A stretch of DNA of 64,000 nt from Planctomonas psychrotolerans (GTDB taxonomy: Bacteria > Actinomycetota > Actinomycetes > Actinomycetales > Microbacteriaceae), in NCBI RefSeq assembly GCF_008642235.1, contig NZ_SJEV01000002.1, positions 350,929-414,928 on the forward strand, read 5' to 3'. Under the pieces are notes generated by a model that ran no database searches, was not told the DNA's origin, and worked only from the letters and a program-made list of their open reading frames with translations. Shown one piece after another: positions 1 to 8,957 of the stretch; within the stretch, counting starts at the first letter, position 1, and each line of letters begins with the position of its first letter. The translations under genes were made by a program, and so were the position numbers.

Positions 1-673
1 CGGTGTCGCGCATCAGCTCGAGCTCGTACTCCTTCCAGCCGAGGATGGACTCCTCCATCAGCACCTCGGTGGTGGGACTCTGGTGCAGACCGTCGGCGAC
101 GAAACGCACGAGCTCGTCGCGGGTGTAGACGAAGCCGGAGCCGAGCCCGCCCATGGTGAACGAGGGTCGGACGACGAGCGGGTAGCCGAGGTCCTCGGCG
201 AAGTCCACGGCCTCCTCCACCGTGTGGGCCACGTGCGAGCGGGCCACGTCGGCACCGGACTCCAGCACGAGCTGCTTGAACAGCTGGCGGTCCTCGCCCT
301 TCTGGATGGCCTCGACCTTGGCGCCGATCAGCTCCACGTCGTACTTGGCGAGGATGCCGAGGCGGTCGAGTTCGATGGCCGCGTTGAGGGCGGTCTGGCC
401 GCCGAGCGTGGGCAGCACCGCGTCCGGGCGCTCCTTCGCGAGGATCTTCTCCAGCACCTCGCTGGTGATCGGCTCGATGTAGGTGGCGTCGGCGAATCCG
501 GGGTCGGTCATGATCGTCGCCGGATTGGAGTTGACCAGGATGACCCGGATGCCCTCCTCGCGCAGCACGCGGCACGCCTGGGTGCCGGAGTAGTCGAACT
601 CGGCGGCCTGCCCGATGACGATGGGTCCGGAGCCGATCACGAGGACCGAGTTGATGTCGGTGCGCTTGGGCAT
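1..673 (-). CDS. carB: Carbamoyl-phosphate synthase large subunit, N-terminal part (cut by window edge)
   Basis: Makes carbamoyl phosphate from glutamine-derived ammonia, bicarbonate and two ATP, feeding pyrimidine and arginine synthesis in complex with CarA. Only the first ~224 residues of a protein normally ~1,070-1,110 long are present; the rest lies beyond base 1. The start reads [20 protein letters not shown], the typical CarB opening, followed by [13 protein letters not shown] and the [10 protein letters not shown] segment of the first ATP-grasp half. The ATG at 671-673 shares one base with the carA stop (TGATG), so translation is probably coupled. It is the last gene seen in the pyr operon. 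Confidence 0.96.
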   Translation of the reverse strand, partial: MPKRTDINSVLVIGSGPIVIGQAAEFDYSGTQACRVLREEGIRVILVNSNPATIMTDPGFADATYIEPITSEVLEKILAKERPDAVLPTLGGQTALNAAIELDRLGILAKYDVELIGAKVEAIQKGEDRQLFKQLVLESGADVARSHVAHTVEEAVDFAEDLGYPLVVRPSFTMGGLGSGFVYTRDELVRFVADGLHQSPTTEVLMEESILGWKEYELELMRDT

Positions 674-1887
674 CAGTTGCCTTCCTTCGTCGCGGTTGTG
701 GAGTCCGTCGCGGTGTCCCCCACGGTCCCTGAGCCCGTCGACGGGCCCGATCCCGTCGACGCACTCGCGTCCTTGATCAGGTCGAGGAACCGGTCGAACA
801 GGTAGGTGGAGTCGTGCGGGCCGGCGGCGGCCTCGGGGTGGTACTGAACGCTGAACGCGGGGATGTCGAGGCAGTTCAGCCCCTCCACCACGTCGTCGTT
901 GAGATCGACGTGGCTCACCTCGGCGCGGCCGAAGCCGGCCGGGGTGTCCACGGGTCCGTCGAGCGGGGCGCGCACGGCGAATCCGTGGTTGTGCGAGGTG
1001 ATCTCCACCTTGCCGGTGCGCCGATCGAGCACGGGCTGGTTGATGCCGCGGTGGCCGAAGGGCAGCTTGTAGGTCTCGAAGCCGAGGGCCCGCCCGAGCA
1101 GCTGGTTGCCGAAGCAGATGCCGAAGAACGGCAGCCCGCGGCGCAGCACGTCGCGGAGCAGCTCAACGTGGTACTCGCTCGCCTTCGGGTCGCCCGGGCC
1201 GTTCGAGTAGAACACGGCGGTGGGATTCAGCTCGGCGAGCTCCTCGATGGTGATCGACTGCGGCACGACGTGCACGTCGAGGCCGCGGGCCGCGAGCTGG
1301 CGCACCGTGGCGGTCTTGATGCCGAGGTCGAGCACCGCGACGGAACCGATCCGCTCCCCCTCGGCCGGGATCGTGTAGAGCTCGGCCGTGGAAACGGCCC
1401 CGGACAGGTTGAGTCCGGTCATCTCGTGCGCGGAGCGCACGACGGTGAGCTGCTCGTCGGCGTCGAGCGCCGCATCCTCGCCGGAGAAGATCCCGGCGCG
1501 CATGGCACCGGCGTCGCGGATGTGCCGGGTGACCGCGCGGGTGTCGACTCCGGAGATGCCGACGATGCCCTGGGCGACGAGGTCGTCGTCGAGGCTGCGC
1601 GTGGCCCGGTGGTTCGACACGACGCGGGAGGGGTCCCGCACGATGTAGCCGGCCACCCAGATGCGCGCGGACTCCTGGTCCTCGTCGTTCACGCCGGTGT
1701 TGCCGATGTGCGGGGCGGTCTGCAGCACGATCTGCCCCGCGTAGGAGGGATCGGTGAGCGTCTCCTGATAGCCGGTCATTCCGGTGGCGAACACGGCCTC
1801 GCCGAGCGTGCGGCCGGTGGCGCCGTAGGCCCGGCCGGTGTAGCGGGAACCGTCCTCGAGCACGAGTACTGCGGGTAGGTGGGTCAC
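673..1887 (-). CDS. carA: Carbamoyl-phosphate synthase small (glutaminase) subunit
   Basis: Hydrolyses glutamine and channels ammonia to CarB. The protein is 404 residues. The N-terminal CarA domain begins [18 protein letters not shown]; the class I glutamine amidotransferase domain carries [12 protein letters not shown] with the nucleophile Cys near residue 258 and a [11 protein letters not shown] catalytic His/Glu segment near the C terminus. The GTG start at 1885-1887 is chosen because it overlaps the previous stop by GTGA; the open frame runs much further upstream but without CarA similarity. The last ~30 residues are a Ser/Thr/Gly-rich tail beyond the normal end of the family, partly encoded by a palindromic repeat (724-745). 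Confidence 0.96.
   Translation of the reverse strand: MTHLPAVLVLEDGSRYTGRAYGATGRTLGEAVFATGMTGYQETLTDPSYAGQIVLQTAPHIGNTGVNDEDQESARIWVAGYIVRDPSRVVSNHRATRSLDDDLVAQGIVGISGVDTRAVTRHIRDAGAMRAGIFSGEDAALDADEQLTVVRSAHEMTGLNLSGAVSTAELYTIPAEGERIGSVAVLDLGIKTATVRQLAARGLDVHVVPQSITIEELAELNPTAVFYSNGPGDPKASEYHVELLRDVLRRGLPFFGICFGNQLLGRALGFETYKLPFGHRGINQPVLDRRTGKVEITSHNHGFAVRAPLDGPVDTPAGFGRAEVSHVDLNDDVVEGLNCLDIPAFSVQYHPEAAAGPHDSTYLFDRFLDLIKDASASTGSGPSTGSGTVGDTATDSTTATKEGN
724..745. repeat. Palindromic repeat copy inside the 3' end of carA
   Basis: A copy of the repeat with core CCTGAGCCCGTCGACGG, the same family seen at 5475-5978 and 37964-38083. Here it is read through in frame and encodes part of the Ser-Thr-Gly-Ser-Gly tail of CarA. 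A second partial CCCGTCGAC unit follows directly at about 751-760. Confidence 0.75.
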
Positions 1888-2399
1888 TCGGAAGTCCTTT
1901 CGGTTCGGGAGATGCGCTCGAGCGCTGCGAGCAGGCCGGGGCGCGCGTCGGCGTCGGTCACCCGGAGGTAGCTGTCGACGAGGATGCCGTCGGGTCCGCC
2001 GAGCCTCCACGTGATGACGACGAGGCCGCCCGACTCGACCACGCGGTCGATGGTGTAGGTGGCGAGACCGTGCCCGTCGATGGCGTCCGCCCCGATGAAG
2101 ACCTCGTCCTCGCCGGTGATGGCGAGCACGACGCCCTCCGGCGTCACCCGGACGAGCGCACGGCCGCGGTAGCCGAGGCCGTGCACCGCGATGCGGTCGA
2201 GCGGCTCCGCCGCCACGGTGGTCGCCACGTAGAGCACGTCGAGGCTCGCGAGGTCGGGGCCGAGCGTCGCAGGAGGGGTCGGTGGGCGCGATATGCCGGA
2301 CTGCCTGCGCTGACGCGCCCGCCACCCGCGATACATGAGCGTGAGCAGACCGGCGAGGAGCAGGAGAACGATCACGCCGGGGACGACCCGCTCGTTCAC
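1884..2399 (-). CDS. Small membrane-anchored protein of the pyr operon, function unknown
   Basis: A 171-residue protein with one N-terminal membrane segment (about residues 6-19, [19 protein letters not shown]), a basic stretch, then a soluble domain of about 130 residues rich in beta-type sequence. A single-TM protein with a PH-like soluble domain at this place, between pyrC and carA, is a recurring feature of actinobacterial pyr operons; its role is not established. The GTG start at 2397-2399 overlaps the pyrC stop (GTGA), and its own stop overlaps the carA start, so it is locked into the operon. I cannot assign an activity. Confidence 0.82.
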   Translation of the reverse strand: MNERVVPGVIVLLLLAGLLTLMYRGWRARQRRQSGISRPPTPPATLGPDLASLDVLYVATTVAAEPLDRIAVHGLGYRGRALVRVTPEGVVLAITGEDEVFIGADAIDGHGLATYTIDRVVESGGLVVITWRLGGPDGILVDSYLRVTDADARPGLLAALERISRTERTSE

Positions 2400-3760
2400 T
2401 CGGTTCCCCGCGTGCCCGCGGCACGATCGGCGTGCTCGGCGCTGGCGGAGACGGTCTCCTCGGCGAGCGGCGTCGCATTCAGCACCGTGGGGTAGCCCCG
2501 GTGGAACGTGGCGCGCACACTGCCCGGCAGGGTGCGGTCGAGGTAGGGCGAGTTGGTGCCCTTGCCGGCCAGCCGCGAGACGTCGAAGGGGCGCGACGCC
2601 GTCGGGTCGTAGAGGGCGAGGTTGGCCGGGGCGCCCACGGCGAGCGGCACCCCGTGCCCGGACAGGCGACCGATCCGGGCCGGCGTGTACGAGAGCACGC
2701 GCGCGACATCCGCCCAGTCGAGCTGTCCGGAGTCGACCACGGCTGCCTGCACCACGGAGAGCGCGGACTCGAGGCCCACCATGCCGAACGCGGCGGCGCC
2801 CCACTCGCAGTCCTTCGCCTCGGCGGGGTGCGGCGCGTGGTCGGTGGCCACGATATCGATGGTCCCGTCGGCGAGGCCGGCGCGGAGCGCGAGCACGTCC
2901 TCCGACGAGCGGAGCGGCGGATTGACCTTGTAGCGGGCGTCGTAGCCGGCCACGAGATCCTCGGTGAGCAACAGGTGGTGCGGGGTGACCTCGGCGGTCA
3001 CGTCGATGCCGCGGGCCTTCGCCCAGCGCAGCACCTCGACCGAACCGGCGGTGGAGACGTGGCAGATGTGCAGGCGCGAGCCCACATGCTCGGCGAGGAG
3101 CACGTCGCGGGCGATGATCGACTCCTCGGCCACGGCGGGCCAGCCCGGGATGCCGAGCTCGCCGGAGAGGGCGCTCTCGTTCATGCTCGCGCCGATGGTG
3201 AGGCGCGGCTCCTGCGCGTGCTGGGCGATGACGCCGTCGAACGACTTCACGTACTCGAGCGCACGACGCATGAGCAGGGCGTCGGAGACGCAGTGGCCGT
3301 CGTCCGAGAAGACGCGCACGCCGGCGCGCGAGGTGGCCATGGCGCCGAGCTCGGCGAGCCGCTCCCCCGCGAGACCCACGGACACGGCACCGATCGGGCG
3401 CACCGTGGCGTAGCCGGCCCGGCGACCGAGCGCCTCGACCTGCTCCACGACCCCTGCGGTGTCGGCGACCGGTGAGGTGTTCGCCATGGCGAAGACGGCC
3501 GTGAAGCCGCCCGCCGCCGCCGCGCGCGTGCCGGTGAGCACGGTCTCGCTCTGCTCGAAGCCGGGTTCGCGGAGGTGCACGTGCAGGTCGACGAGCCCGG
3601 GAAGGGCGAGCAGCCCGTCGGCGTCGATCGCCGTGGCTCCCGCCGCGGACAGCGCCGTCCCCAGTTCGGCGATGCGGCCGTCGGCGATGCGGATGTCGGT
3701 GCGCTCGCCGTCGACGAGCGACGCTCCGCGGATCACGTAGTCGTGCTCGTGCGCGCTCAT
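2396..3760 (-). CDS. pyrC: Dihydroorotase
   Basis: Cyclises N-carbamoyl-aspartate to dihydroorotate, step three of pyrimidine synthesis. The 454-residue protein is a class I amidohydrolase of the size usual for actinobacterial PyrC. The metal-binding motif [10 protein letters not shown] is at residues 58-67, and later metal and substrate segments include [18 protein letters not shown] and VATDHAPH (catalytic Asp). The ATG overlaps the pyrB stop by ATGA. The neighbours pyrB and carA place it firmly in de novo pyrimidine synthesis rather than hydantoinase or allantoinase function. Confidence 0.97.
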   Translation of the reverse strand: MSAHEHDYVIRGASLVDGERTDIRIADGRIAELGTALSAAGATAIDADGLLALPGLVDLHVHLREPGFEQSETVLTGTRAAAAGGFTAVFAMANTSPVADTAGVVEQVEALGRRAGYATVRPIGAVSVGLAGERLAELGAMATSRAGVRVFSDDGHCVSDALLMRRALEYVKSFDGVIAQHAQEPRLTIGASMNESALSGELGIPGWPAVAEESIIARDVLLAEHVGSRLHICHVSTAGSVEVLRWAKARGIDVTAEVTPHHLLLTEDLVAGYDARYKVNPPLRSSEDVLALRAGLADGTIDIVATDHAPHPAEAKDCEWGAAAFGMVGLESALSVVQAAVVDSGQLDWADVARVLSYTPARIGRLSGHGVPLAVGAPANLALYDPTASRPFDVSRLAGKGTNSPYLDRTLPGSVRATFHRGYPTVLNATPLAEETVSASAEHADRAAGTRGTE

Positions 3761-4746
3761 AAGCCCTCTCCCTGCCCCGCGAGGAGGAGGTACAACACTG
3801 CCATTCTCACGGAGACACCATTGGCAACCTGTTCGAGCACCGTGGACCGGGCCGAATCCGCAGCGGCGGCGGATATCTCGAGGCCCCGGTTCATCGGGCC
3901 GGGATGCATCACCATGCTATCGGGCGCGAGCCGCGCCGTTCGTGCGTCGTCGAGACCCCACACCCGCCCGTACTCGCGGGTGTTCGGGAAGAACGCGGCG
4001 CTCATCCGTTCGGCCTGGATGCGCAGCATCATCACGACGTCGGGGCGCACCGTGTCGATCGCCTCGTCGAGGCTGAAGCACACGTCGACCGGCCAGGTGT
4101 CGATCCCGATGGGCACGAGGGTGGGTGGCGCCACGAGGGTGACGGCGGCGCCGAGGGTGGTGAGCAGCCACACGTTGGAACGCGCGACGCGGGAGTGCAG
4201 GATGTCGCCCACGATCACCACCGAGACGCCGTCGAGGTCGCGGCCGCGGGCGGTGCCGTGCGCGGCGGCACCGTCGCTGCTGCGCTGGGTACCGCCGTGC
4301 AGGCGTCGGCGAATGGTGAAGGCGTCGAGGAGCGCCTGGGTGGGGTGCTCGTGCGTGCCGTCGCCGGCGTTGACGATGGCGGCGTCGATCCAGCCGCTCT
4401 CGGCGAGCACGTGCGGCGCACCCGAGGCCGGGTGGCGGAGAACGACGCCATCCGCTCCCATCGCCTCGAGGGTCTGCGCGGTGTCCTTGAGGCTCTCGCC
4501 CTTCGAGACGCTCGACCCCTTGGCGCTGAAGTTGATCACGTCGGCCGAGAGGCGCTTCGCGGCCGCTTCGAAGGAGATGCGGGTGCGGGTGGAGTCCTCG
4601 AAGAAGAGGTTGACCACGGTGCGGCCGCGCAGCGTCGGCAGCTTCTTGACCTCGCGGGTCGCGACGTCGGCCATGTTCTCGGCGACGTCGAGGACGTGGA
4701 TTGCCTCGTCGCGGGACAGGTCGCGGGTGGAGAGGAGGTGCCTCAC
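3757..4746 (-). CDS. pyrB: Aspartate carbamoyltransferase catalytic subunit
   Basis: Condenses carbamoyl phosphate with aspartate, the committed pyrimidine step. The protein has 329 residues. The carbamoyl-phosphate motif [13 protein letters not shown] is at about residues 48-60 (STRT 52-55), and HPGPMNRG and the [11 protein letters not shown] substrate loop are present. No regulatory chain (pyrI) is seen nearby, as is usual for Gram-positive bacteria. The start is a GTG that overlaps the pyrR stop (GTGA). Confidence 0.97.
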   Translation of the reverse strand: MRHLLSTRDLSRDEAIHVLDVAENMADVATREVKKLPTLRGRTVVNLFFEDSTRTRISFEAAAKRLSADVINFSAKGSSVSKGESLKDTAQTLEAMGADGVVLRHPASGAPHVLAESGWIDAAIVNAGDGTHEHPTQALLDAFTIRRRLHGGTQRSSDGAAAHGTARGRDLDGVSVVIVGDILHSRVARSNVWLLTTLGAAVTLVAPPTLVPIGIDTWPVDVCFSLDEAIDTVRPDVVMMLRIQAERMSAAFFPNTREYGRVWGLDDARTARLAPDSMVMHPGPMNRGLEISAAAADSARSTVLEQVANGVSVRMAVLYLLLAGQGEGL

Positions 4747-5369
4747 GGTCGGGCCCTCCCGTGCGTGGTGGATCCGGCGGCTGCATCGACCTGGGCGGTG
4801 CTCGCGGGGTCGGTGCTCGCGGGGTTGGTGCTGAGCGAGTCGATGCTGACGGAGTCGTCGCCGTCGAGCTCGGCGAGGTGCACGAAGATCCGCTCGTGCT
4901 GCGCGCTCGGCAGGTTCTTGCCCACGAAGTCGGCGCGGATGGGGAGCTCGCGATGTCCGCGGTCGACGAGCACGGCGAGGCGCACCGCGCGCGGGCGGCC
5001 GAGGTCGCTGATGGCATCGAGTGCGGCCCGGATGGTGCGGCCCGAGTAGAGCACGTCGTCGACGAGCACCACGGTGGTGCCGTCTATGCCGCCGGGCGGC
5101 ACCGACGTGGGTGCGGGGGCGCGGGTGGGCTTCCGCGAGAGGTCGTCGCGGTACATCGTGACGTCGATGGAGCCGACCGAAGCGGGATCGAAGTCCGGGT
5201 CGATGTCGGCGAGGATGCGGCCGAGGCGCGAGGCGAGCAGCACCCCGCGGGTCGGGATGCCGAGGAGCACGAGGCCGGCGGATCCGCGGTTCGATTCGAG
5301 CACTTCGTGCGCGATGCGCGTGAGTGCCCGCGTGATATCAGCCTGATGCAGCAGTGTGCGTGCGCTCAA
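4743..5369 (-). CDS. pyrR: Bifunctional pyr operon RNA-binding regulator / uracil phosphoribosyltransferase
   Basis: A PyrR family protein of 208 residues, the first gene of the pyrR-pyrB-pyrC-orf-carA-carB operon. The PRPP-binding motif [12 protein letters not shown] lies at about residues 101-112. The last ~30 residues (Ser/Thr/Asp/Ala-rich) extend beyond the usual PyrR end. The start is TTG at 5367-5369, preceded at 5-base spacing by GGAGG; no better start is in frame. A hairpin matching the PyrR recognition loop lies immediately upstream, so PyrR probably represses its own operon when UMP is high. Confidence 0.95.
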   Translation of the reverse strand: MSARTLLHQADITRALTRIAHEVLESNRGSAGLVLLGIPTRGVLLASRLGRILADIDPDFDPASVGSIDVTMYRDDLSRKPTRAPAPTSVPPGGIDGTTVVLVDDVLYSGRTIRAALDAISDLGRPRAVRLAVLVDRGHRELPIRADFVGKNLPSAQHERIFVHLAELDGDDSVSIDSLSTNPASTDPASTAQVDAAAGSTTHGRARP

Positions 5370-5374
5370 CCTGA

Positions 5375-5410
5375 CCTCCTTCCCCGCCTCTCTGGACGGA
5401 ACTTAAAGGA
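5375..5410 (-). promoter_or_regulatory. PyrR-binding RNA hairpin in the pyr leader
   Basis: On the minus strand the leader contains CCGTC, loop CAGAGA, then GGCGG: a five-pair stem (one G-U) presenting the sequence TCCAGAGAGG. This fits the established PyrR loop consensus (UCCNGNGAGG). It lies directly ahead of the pyrR ribosome-binding site (GGAAGGAGG), and no long attenuator with a U-run is visible. The placement suggests control of translation initiation rather than antitermination. Binding is inferred. Confidence 0.72.
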
Positions 5411-5474
5411 TGTCTTCCCGCTCACTCTACCGTGCCGCTCGCCCGGTCGAGGCCCTGCGGTCCCCGACCCCGCC

Positions 5475-5531
5475 GGTTCCCGAGCCCGTCGAAGGGATCA
5501 ACCCCACGGTTCCTGAGGACGTCGAAGGAAC
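5475..5531. repeat. Two adjacent copies of the GTCGAAGG palindromic repeat
   Basis: Copy one (5475-5499) has core CCCGAGCCCGTCGAAGGGAT and copy two (5508-5531) has core TCCTGAGGACGTCGAAGGAA. Each is an imperfect palindrome of about 24 bases that could form a short hairpin in RNA. They have the same orientation and are 8 bases apart. Confidence 0.7.
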
Positions 5532-5615
5532 GCAACGCGCACGGAAACGCACCCGCCACGCCGCTTCTGCGATCACCCGCCGCTGTTTCCACCGATCCCG
5601 CCGCGGTTCCCGTCG

Positions 5616-5659
5616 ATCGCCCGCGAATCTCTCCGGGCGGTCGACCGAAACGGCAGCGC
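5616..5659. repeat. 44-base repeat, copy A
   Basis: Begins ATCGCCCGCG, has an imperfect inverted partner CCGGGCGGTCGA, and ends CGAAACGGCAGCGC. It matches copy B at 5909-5952 at most positions. It differs in sequence from the GTCGAAGG family, so it is a second element type. Confidence 0.6.
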
Positions 5660-5856
5660 GACTCAACCGCACGCTAGAAAGACGTACCCGCCCGCTCCCC
5701 GCATCCATGAAACAGCAGCGACGCGCCGAGGCGGCCGGATCACGCGGGCGCTCCGGACATGTGCGGGCGGCGCACCATCAGCGCAGGTCCGAAGCGCCCG
5801 CGCGTCCTCATCGCAACGGCGTGTCACCATCCGCACCTGGTCATTGCGCGCCTCGC

Positions 5857-5880
5857 GTCCCTTCGACACGCTCAGGGACC
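5857..5880. repeat. GTCGAAGG palindromic repeat, inverted copy
   Basis: On the plus strand it reads CCCTTCGACACGCTCAGGGA, i.e. the same family in the opposite orientation to the copies at 5475-5531. Stem ends GTCCC and GGGAC can pair. Confidence 0.68.
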
Positions 5881-5908
5881 GTGCGGTCCCGCGCCGCGCG
5901 TTTGCTCA

Positions 5909-5952
5909 ATCGCCCGCGTATCACCGCGGGCGATCGAGCGAAACGGCAGCGC
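5909..5952. repeat. 44-base repeat, copy B
   Basis: Contains the inverted pair TCGCCCGCG and CGCGGGCGA around a five-base centre and ends CGAAACGGCAGCGC, as in copy A. The two copies are 249 bases apart in direct orientation. Confidence 0.6.
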
Positions 5953-5956
5953 TAAC

Positions 5957-5978
5957 GCCGTCGACGGGCTCAGGGACC
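5957..5978. repeat. GTCGAAGG-family repeat that supplies the acs stop codon
   Basis: Plus-strand core CCGTCGACGGGCTCAGGGAC. On the minus strand the first bases GGTCCCTGA encode the last Gly-Pro of acetyl-CoA synthetase and its TGA stop (5970-5972), so the repeat overlaps the end of the gene. Confidence 0.7.
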
Positions 5979-7976
5979 GGAGGGCTCCAGGATGCGGCGG
6001 ATCGCGTCGACGGAGGCGGCATCCTGCAGCGAGGTGGCGTCGCCCAGCTCCCGTCCCTCGAGCAGGTCGGCGAGGAGCCGGCGCAGGATCTTCCCCGACC
6101 GCGTCTTCGGCAGGTCGGGCACGAGGAGGATGCGCTTCGGTTTCGCGATCGGGCCGATGCGGGCCGCCACGTGGTCGCGCAGCTCCCTCTCCAGCGACGC
6201 GCCGAGCGCCCGCCAGCCGGGGACGTCCGCTGCGTCCGGGCGTTCCGCGAATCGCGGGATGACGAAGGCGGCGATGGCCTGACCGGTGATCGGATCCGCG
6301 TATCCGGTGACGCCCGCCTCCGCCACGGCCGGATGCGACACGAGCGCCGACTCCACCTCGATGGTCGACAACCGGTGGCCCGACACGTTGATCACCTCGT
6401 CCACACGTCCGAGCAGCCAGATGTCGCCGTCCTCGTCGTACCGGGCTCCGTCGCCCGCGAAGTACAGTCCCTGCGCGGCGAACCGCGCCCAGTACGCCTC
6501 GCGGTACCTCGCCGGATTGCCCCAGATGGTGCGCGCCATGCCGGGCCAGGGCGCGTCGAGAACGAGATAGCCGCTCGATCCTCGGGCGACCTCGATGCCG
6601 TCGTCGTCCACCACCTTCGCCGACAGGCCGGGCAGCGGCCGCGTCGCGGACCCCGGCTTCAGCGTCGTCACGCCCGGTAGCGGCGCGAGGATGGCCGCGC
6701 CGGTCTCCGACTGCCACCAGGTGTCGATGATGGGCGCCGACCCCGAACCCACGTGCTCGCGGAACCACAGCCACGCTTGCGGGTTGATCGCCTCCCCCAC
6801 CGAGCCGAGCAGGCGGATCGACGACAGGTCGTACCCCTGCGGCCCCTCGGGGAACCAGCTCATGAAGCTCCGCACCAGCGTGGGAGCGGTGTAGTAGGTG
6901 GTCACGCCGTAGCGCTCGATGATCTCGAAGTGACGCCCCGGGTCGGGGGTGTTCGGTGTGCCCTCGTAGATCACCTGGGTGACCCCGTTGGAGAGCGGAC
7001 CGTAGATCTCGTAGGTGTGCGCGGTCACCCAGGCGAGGTCGGCCGTGCACCAGTGCACGTCGTCGTCCTTCACGTCGAAGTGCGCCCAGTGCGCCCACGA
7101 GGCGTGCGTCAGGTAACCGCCACTCGTGTGCACCAGCCCCTTCGGCGTGCCCGTGGTGCCGGAGGTGTACATGATGAACAGCGGATTCTCGGCGTCGAAC
7201 GCCTCCGCCCGGTGCACCGGTGACGCGGTGTCCACGACGTCGTGCCACCACACGTCGCGACCCTCCGTCCAGGCGAGGTCCTGCCCCGTTCGCCTCACGA
7301 CGAGCACGTGCTCCAGCGCGGGGGCGGATGCGACCGCGGCGTCGGCGTTGCTCTTGGTGGCCACGGCGACGCCGCGGCGGAACTGTCCGTCGCTCGTGAC
7401 GAGCAGCTTGGCACCGGTGTCCTCCACGCGGAACCGCAGCGCCTCGGCGGAGAACCCGCCGAACACGAGCGAGTGCACGGCACCGATCCGGGCCACCGCC
7501 AGCGTGATGACGATCGTCTCGGGCAGCACCGGCAGGTAGATCACCACGCGGTCCCCGCGCCGGATGCCGAGGTCGGTGAGCGCGTTCGCCGCCCGGTTCA
7601 CCTCGCGCTCCAGGTCGGCGTAGGTGATCGTGCGCCGGTCGCCCCGCTCCCCCTCGAAGTGCAGCGCCACCCGGCTCCCGTGCCCCGCGGCCACGTGTCG
7701 ATCGACGCAGTTGACCGCCACGTTGAGCGTGCCGCCCTCGAACCAGCCGGCCGCCGGGATGGCGGGGACACCGGCGTCGTCCAGCGCGGGGCGCCAGGAG
7801 TGCGCGGTGTGCCAGGGCGTCGCCCAGGTGAGGCGTTCCGCCTGGCGTTCCCAGAAGCCGATGCGGTCGGCATCGGCCTCGGCCCAGGCGTCCGCCGTCA
7901 GGTTGGCGTTCTCCGCGAGATCCGCGGGAGGGGGGAACCGGAGGTCCTCGGCGCGGACGGCGTTCGTGCCGGGCAC
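5970..7976 (-). CDS. acs: Acetyl-CoA synthetase (AMP-forming)
   Basis: Activates acetate with ATP and CoA via acetyl-AMP. At 668 residues it is close to the 650 usual for Acs. The adenylate motif YTSGTTGTPKG is at about residue 269, the WWQSETGA motif follows, and the C-terminal PKTRSGKILRR segment carries the lysine (about 628) that is typically controlled by acetylation. The GTG start follows the stop of the upstream permease gene with no spacer. The final residues and the stop lie in a palindromic repeat, so the natural C terminus may have been slightly altered. Specificity for acetate over propionate is the likely but unproven choice. Confidence 0.94.
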   Translation of the reverse strand: MPGTNAVRAEDLRFPPPADLAENANLTADAWAEADADRIGFWERQAERLTWATPWHTAHSWRPALDDAGVPAIPAAGWFEGGTLNVAVNCVDRHVAAGHGSRVALHFEGERGDRRTITYADLEREVNRAANALTDLGIRRGDRVVIYLPVLPETIVITLAVARIGAVHSLVFGGFSAEALRFRVEDTGAKLLVTSDGQFRRGVAVATKSNADAAVASAPALEHVLVVRRTGQDLAWTEGRDVWWHDVVDTASPVHRAEAFDAENPLFIMYTSGTTGTPKGLVHTSGGYLTHASWAHWAHFDVKDDDVHWCTADLAWVTAHTYEIYGPLSNGVTQVIYEGTPNTPDPGRHFEIIERYGVTTYYTAPTLVRSFMSWFPEGPQGYDLSSIRLLGSVGEAINPQAWLWFREHVGSGSAPIIDTWWQSETGAAILAPLPGVTTLKPGSATRPLPGLSAKVVDDDGIEVARGSSGYLVLDAPWPGMARTIWGNPARYREAYWARFAAQGLYFAGDGARYDEDGDIWLLGRVDEVINVSGHRLSTIEVESALVSHPAVAEAGVTGYADPITGQAIAAFVIPRFAERPDAADVPGWRALGASLERELRDHVAARIGPIAKPKRILLVPDLPKTRSGKILRRLLADLLEGRELGDATSLQDAASVDAIRRILEPSGP

Positions 7977-8957
7977 TCAGCCCCACCGCCGGAGCAGGTA
8001 CCGCTCCGCGAGTCCGATGATCGCGTCGGTGGTCTTGCCGAGCAGGGCGAGCAGCACGATGGCGAGCAGCATCCGGTCGACCCGCCCGTTGTACTGGGAA
8101 TCGGTGAGGAGGAAGCCGAGCCCCATCGACGCGGCGATCAGTTCCGCGGCCACGAGGAACAGCCAGGCCTGAGCGAGGGCGAGCCGCAGGCCGGACACGA
8201 CCGACGGGAGCACGGCGGGCAGTTGCACCGTCGTGAACAGCGCAACGCCGCGCAGGCCGAAGGCGCGGCCCACTTCCACGATGTGCGGGTCGACGTGGCG
8301 CAGCGCACCGGCGACCGTGGTGTACACCGGGAACAGCGCCCCGATCGCGATGAGGATGACTTTGGAGTCCTCGTTCACTCCCACCCAGAGCAGCAGCAGC
8401 GGCACCCAGGCGAGCGACGGCACGGCGCGGAACCCGCCGATGGTGGGGGCGAGCAGCAGGTCGGCGAGACGGGACAGGCCGACGAGCGCCCCCAGCACGA
8501 TGCCGACGAGCGCCCCGGCGACGAAACCGAGGAGTACGCGCTGGGTGGAGATGGCGACGTAGGGTCCGAGGAGGCCGCGTTCGGCGAGATCCACTCCCGC
8601 CTCCCACACCGCGACCGGTCCGGGCAGGAGATACGACTCGACGAATCCGGTGACGGATGCGAGGTGCCAGATGGTGAGAAGCAGCACCGGCACGACGAGG
8701 CCGAGGAGGACGCGGGCCGGACGGGTTCGGCGCCGCGCCGAGGGTTCGGCGCCGCCGCGGCCCTGGTCCCCGTCGCGACCGGGGCCCGGGCGGGCCGCCA
8801 CCCCGGCATCCGCACCGGCAGCACGCGCACCCGCCGCGGCGGTGCCCCGAGCGGCGTCGAACCCGATCGTCGCCGACCGCTCCGTCCCCGCCCGCTCGGC
8901 CGCGACCGACGGAGCGGTGTCGTCCCGTCGCGTGCCCTGGCTCGTGGCGCTTCCCAT
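7977..8957 (-). CDS. ABC transporter permease, sulfonate/nitrate/taurine type
   Basis: An inner-membrane subunit of the SsuC/TauC family. About 240 residues form the permease core, from VLLGLVVPVLLLTIWHLASV onward, with roughly six hydrophobic segments and an EAA-type loop around AFGLRGVALFTTVQLP. The first ~80 residues are Ala/Gly/Arg-rich low-complexity sequence and may not all be translated. The ATG at 8955-8957 overlaps the stop of the binding-protein gene (TGATG), which favours this start. It sits between the binding protein and acs in one transcription unit. Confidence 0.9.
   Translation of the reverse strand: MGSATSQGTRRDDTAPSVAAERAGTERSATIGFDAARGTAAAGARAAGADAGVAARPGPGRDGDQGRGGAEPSARRRTRPARVLLGLVVPVLLLTIWHLASVTGFVESYLLPGPVAVWEAGVDLAERGLLGPYVAISTQRVLLGFVAGALVGIVLGALVGLSRLADLLLAPTIGGFRAVPSLAWVPLLLLWVGVNEDSKVILIAIGALFPVYTTVAGALRHVDPHIVEVGRAFGLRGVALFTTVQLPAVLPSVVSGLRLALAQAWLFLVAAELIAASMGLGFLLTDSQYNGRVDRMLLAIVLLALLGKTTDAIIGLAERYLLRRWG

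Larger units (their letters stand above)
5401..5956. other. Gene-free interval with two families of short palindromic repeats
   Basis: About 550 bases between the pyr leader and the acs stop. Open frames here have the biased Arg/Pro/Ser content of shadow frames and no recognisable protein. The interval contains several copies of the CCTGAGCC...GTCGAAGG palindrome (5475-5499, 5508-5531, 5857-5880, with a further copy at 5957-5978) and two copies of a distinct 44-base element (5616-5659, 5909-5952). I see no RNA gene in it. Confidence 0.7.

Noticed and set aside
5410..5955. 181-residue open frame in the pyrR-acs gap
   Set aside because: Composition is Arg/Pro/Ser-rich, it runs across palindromic repeats, lacks a ribosome site and resembles no protein family.
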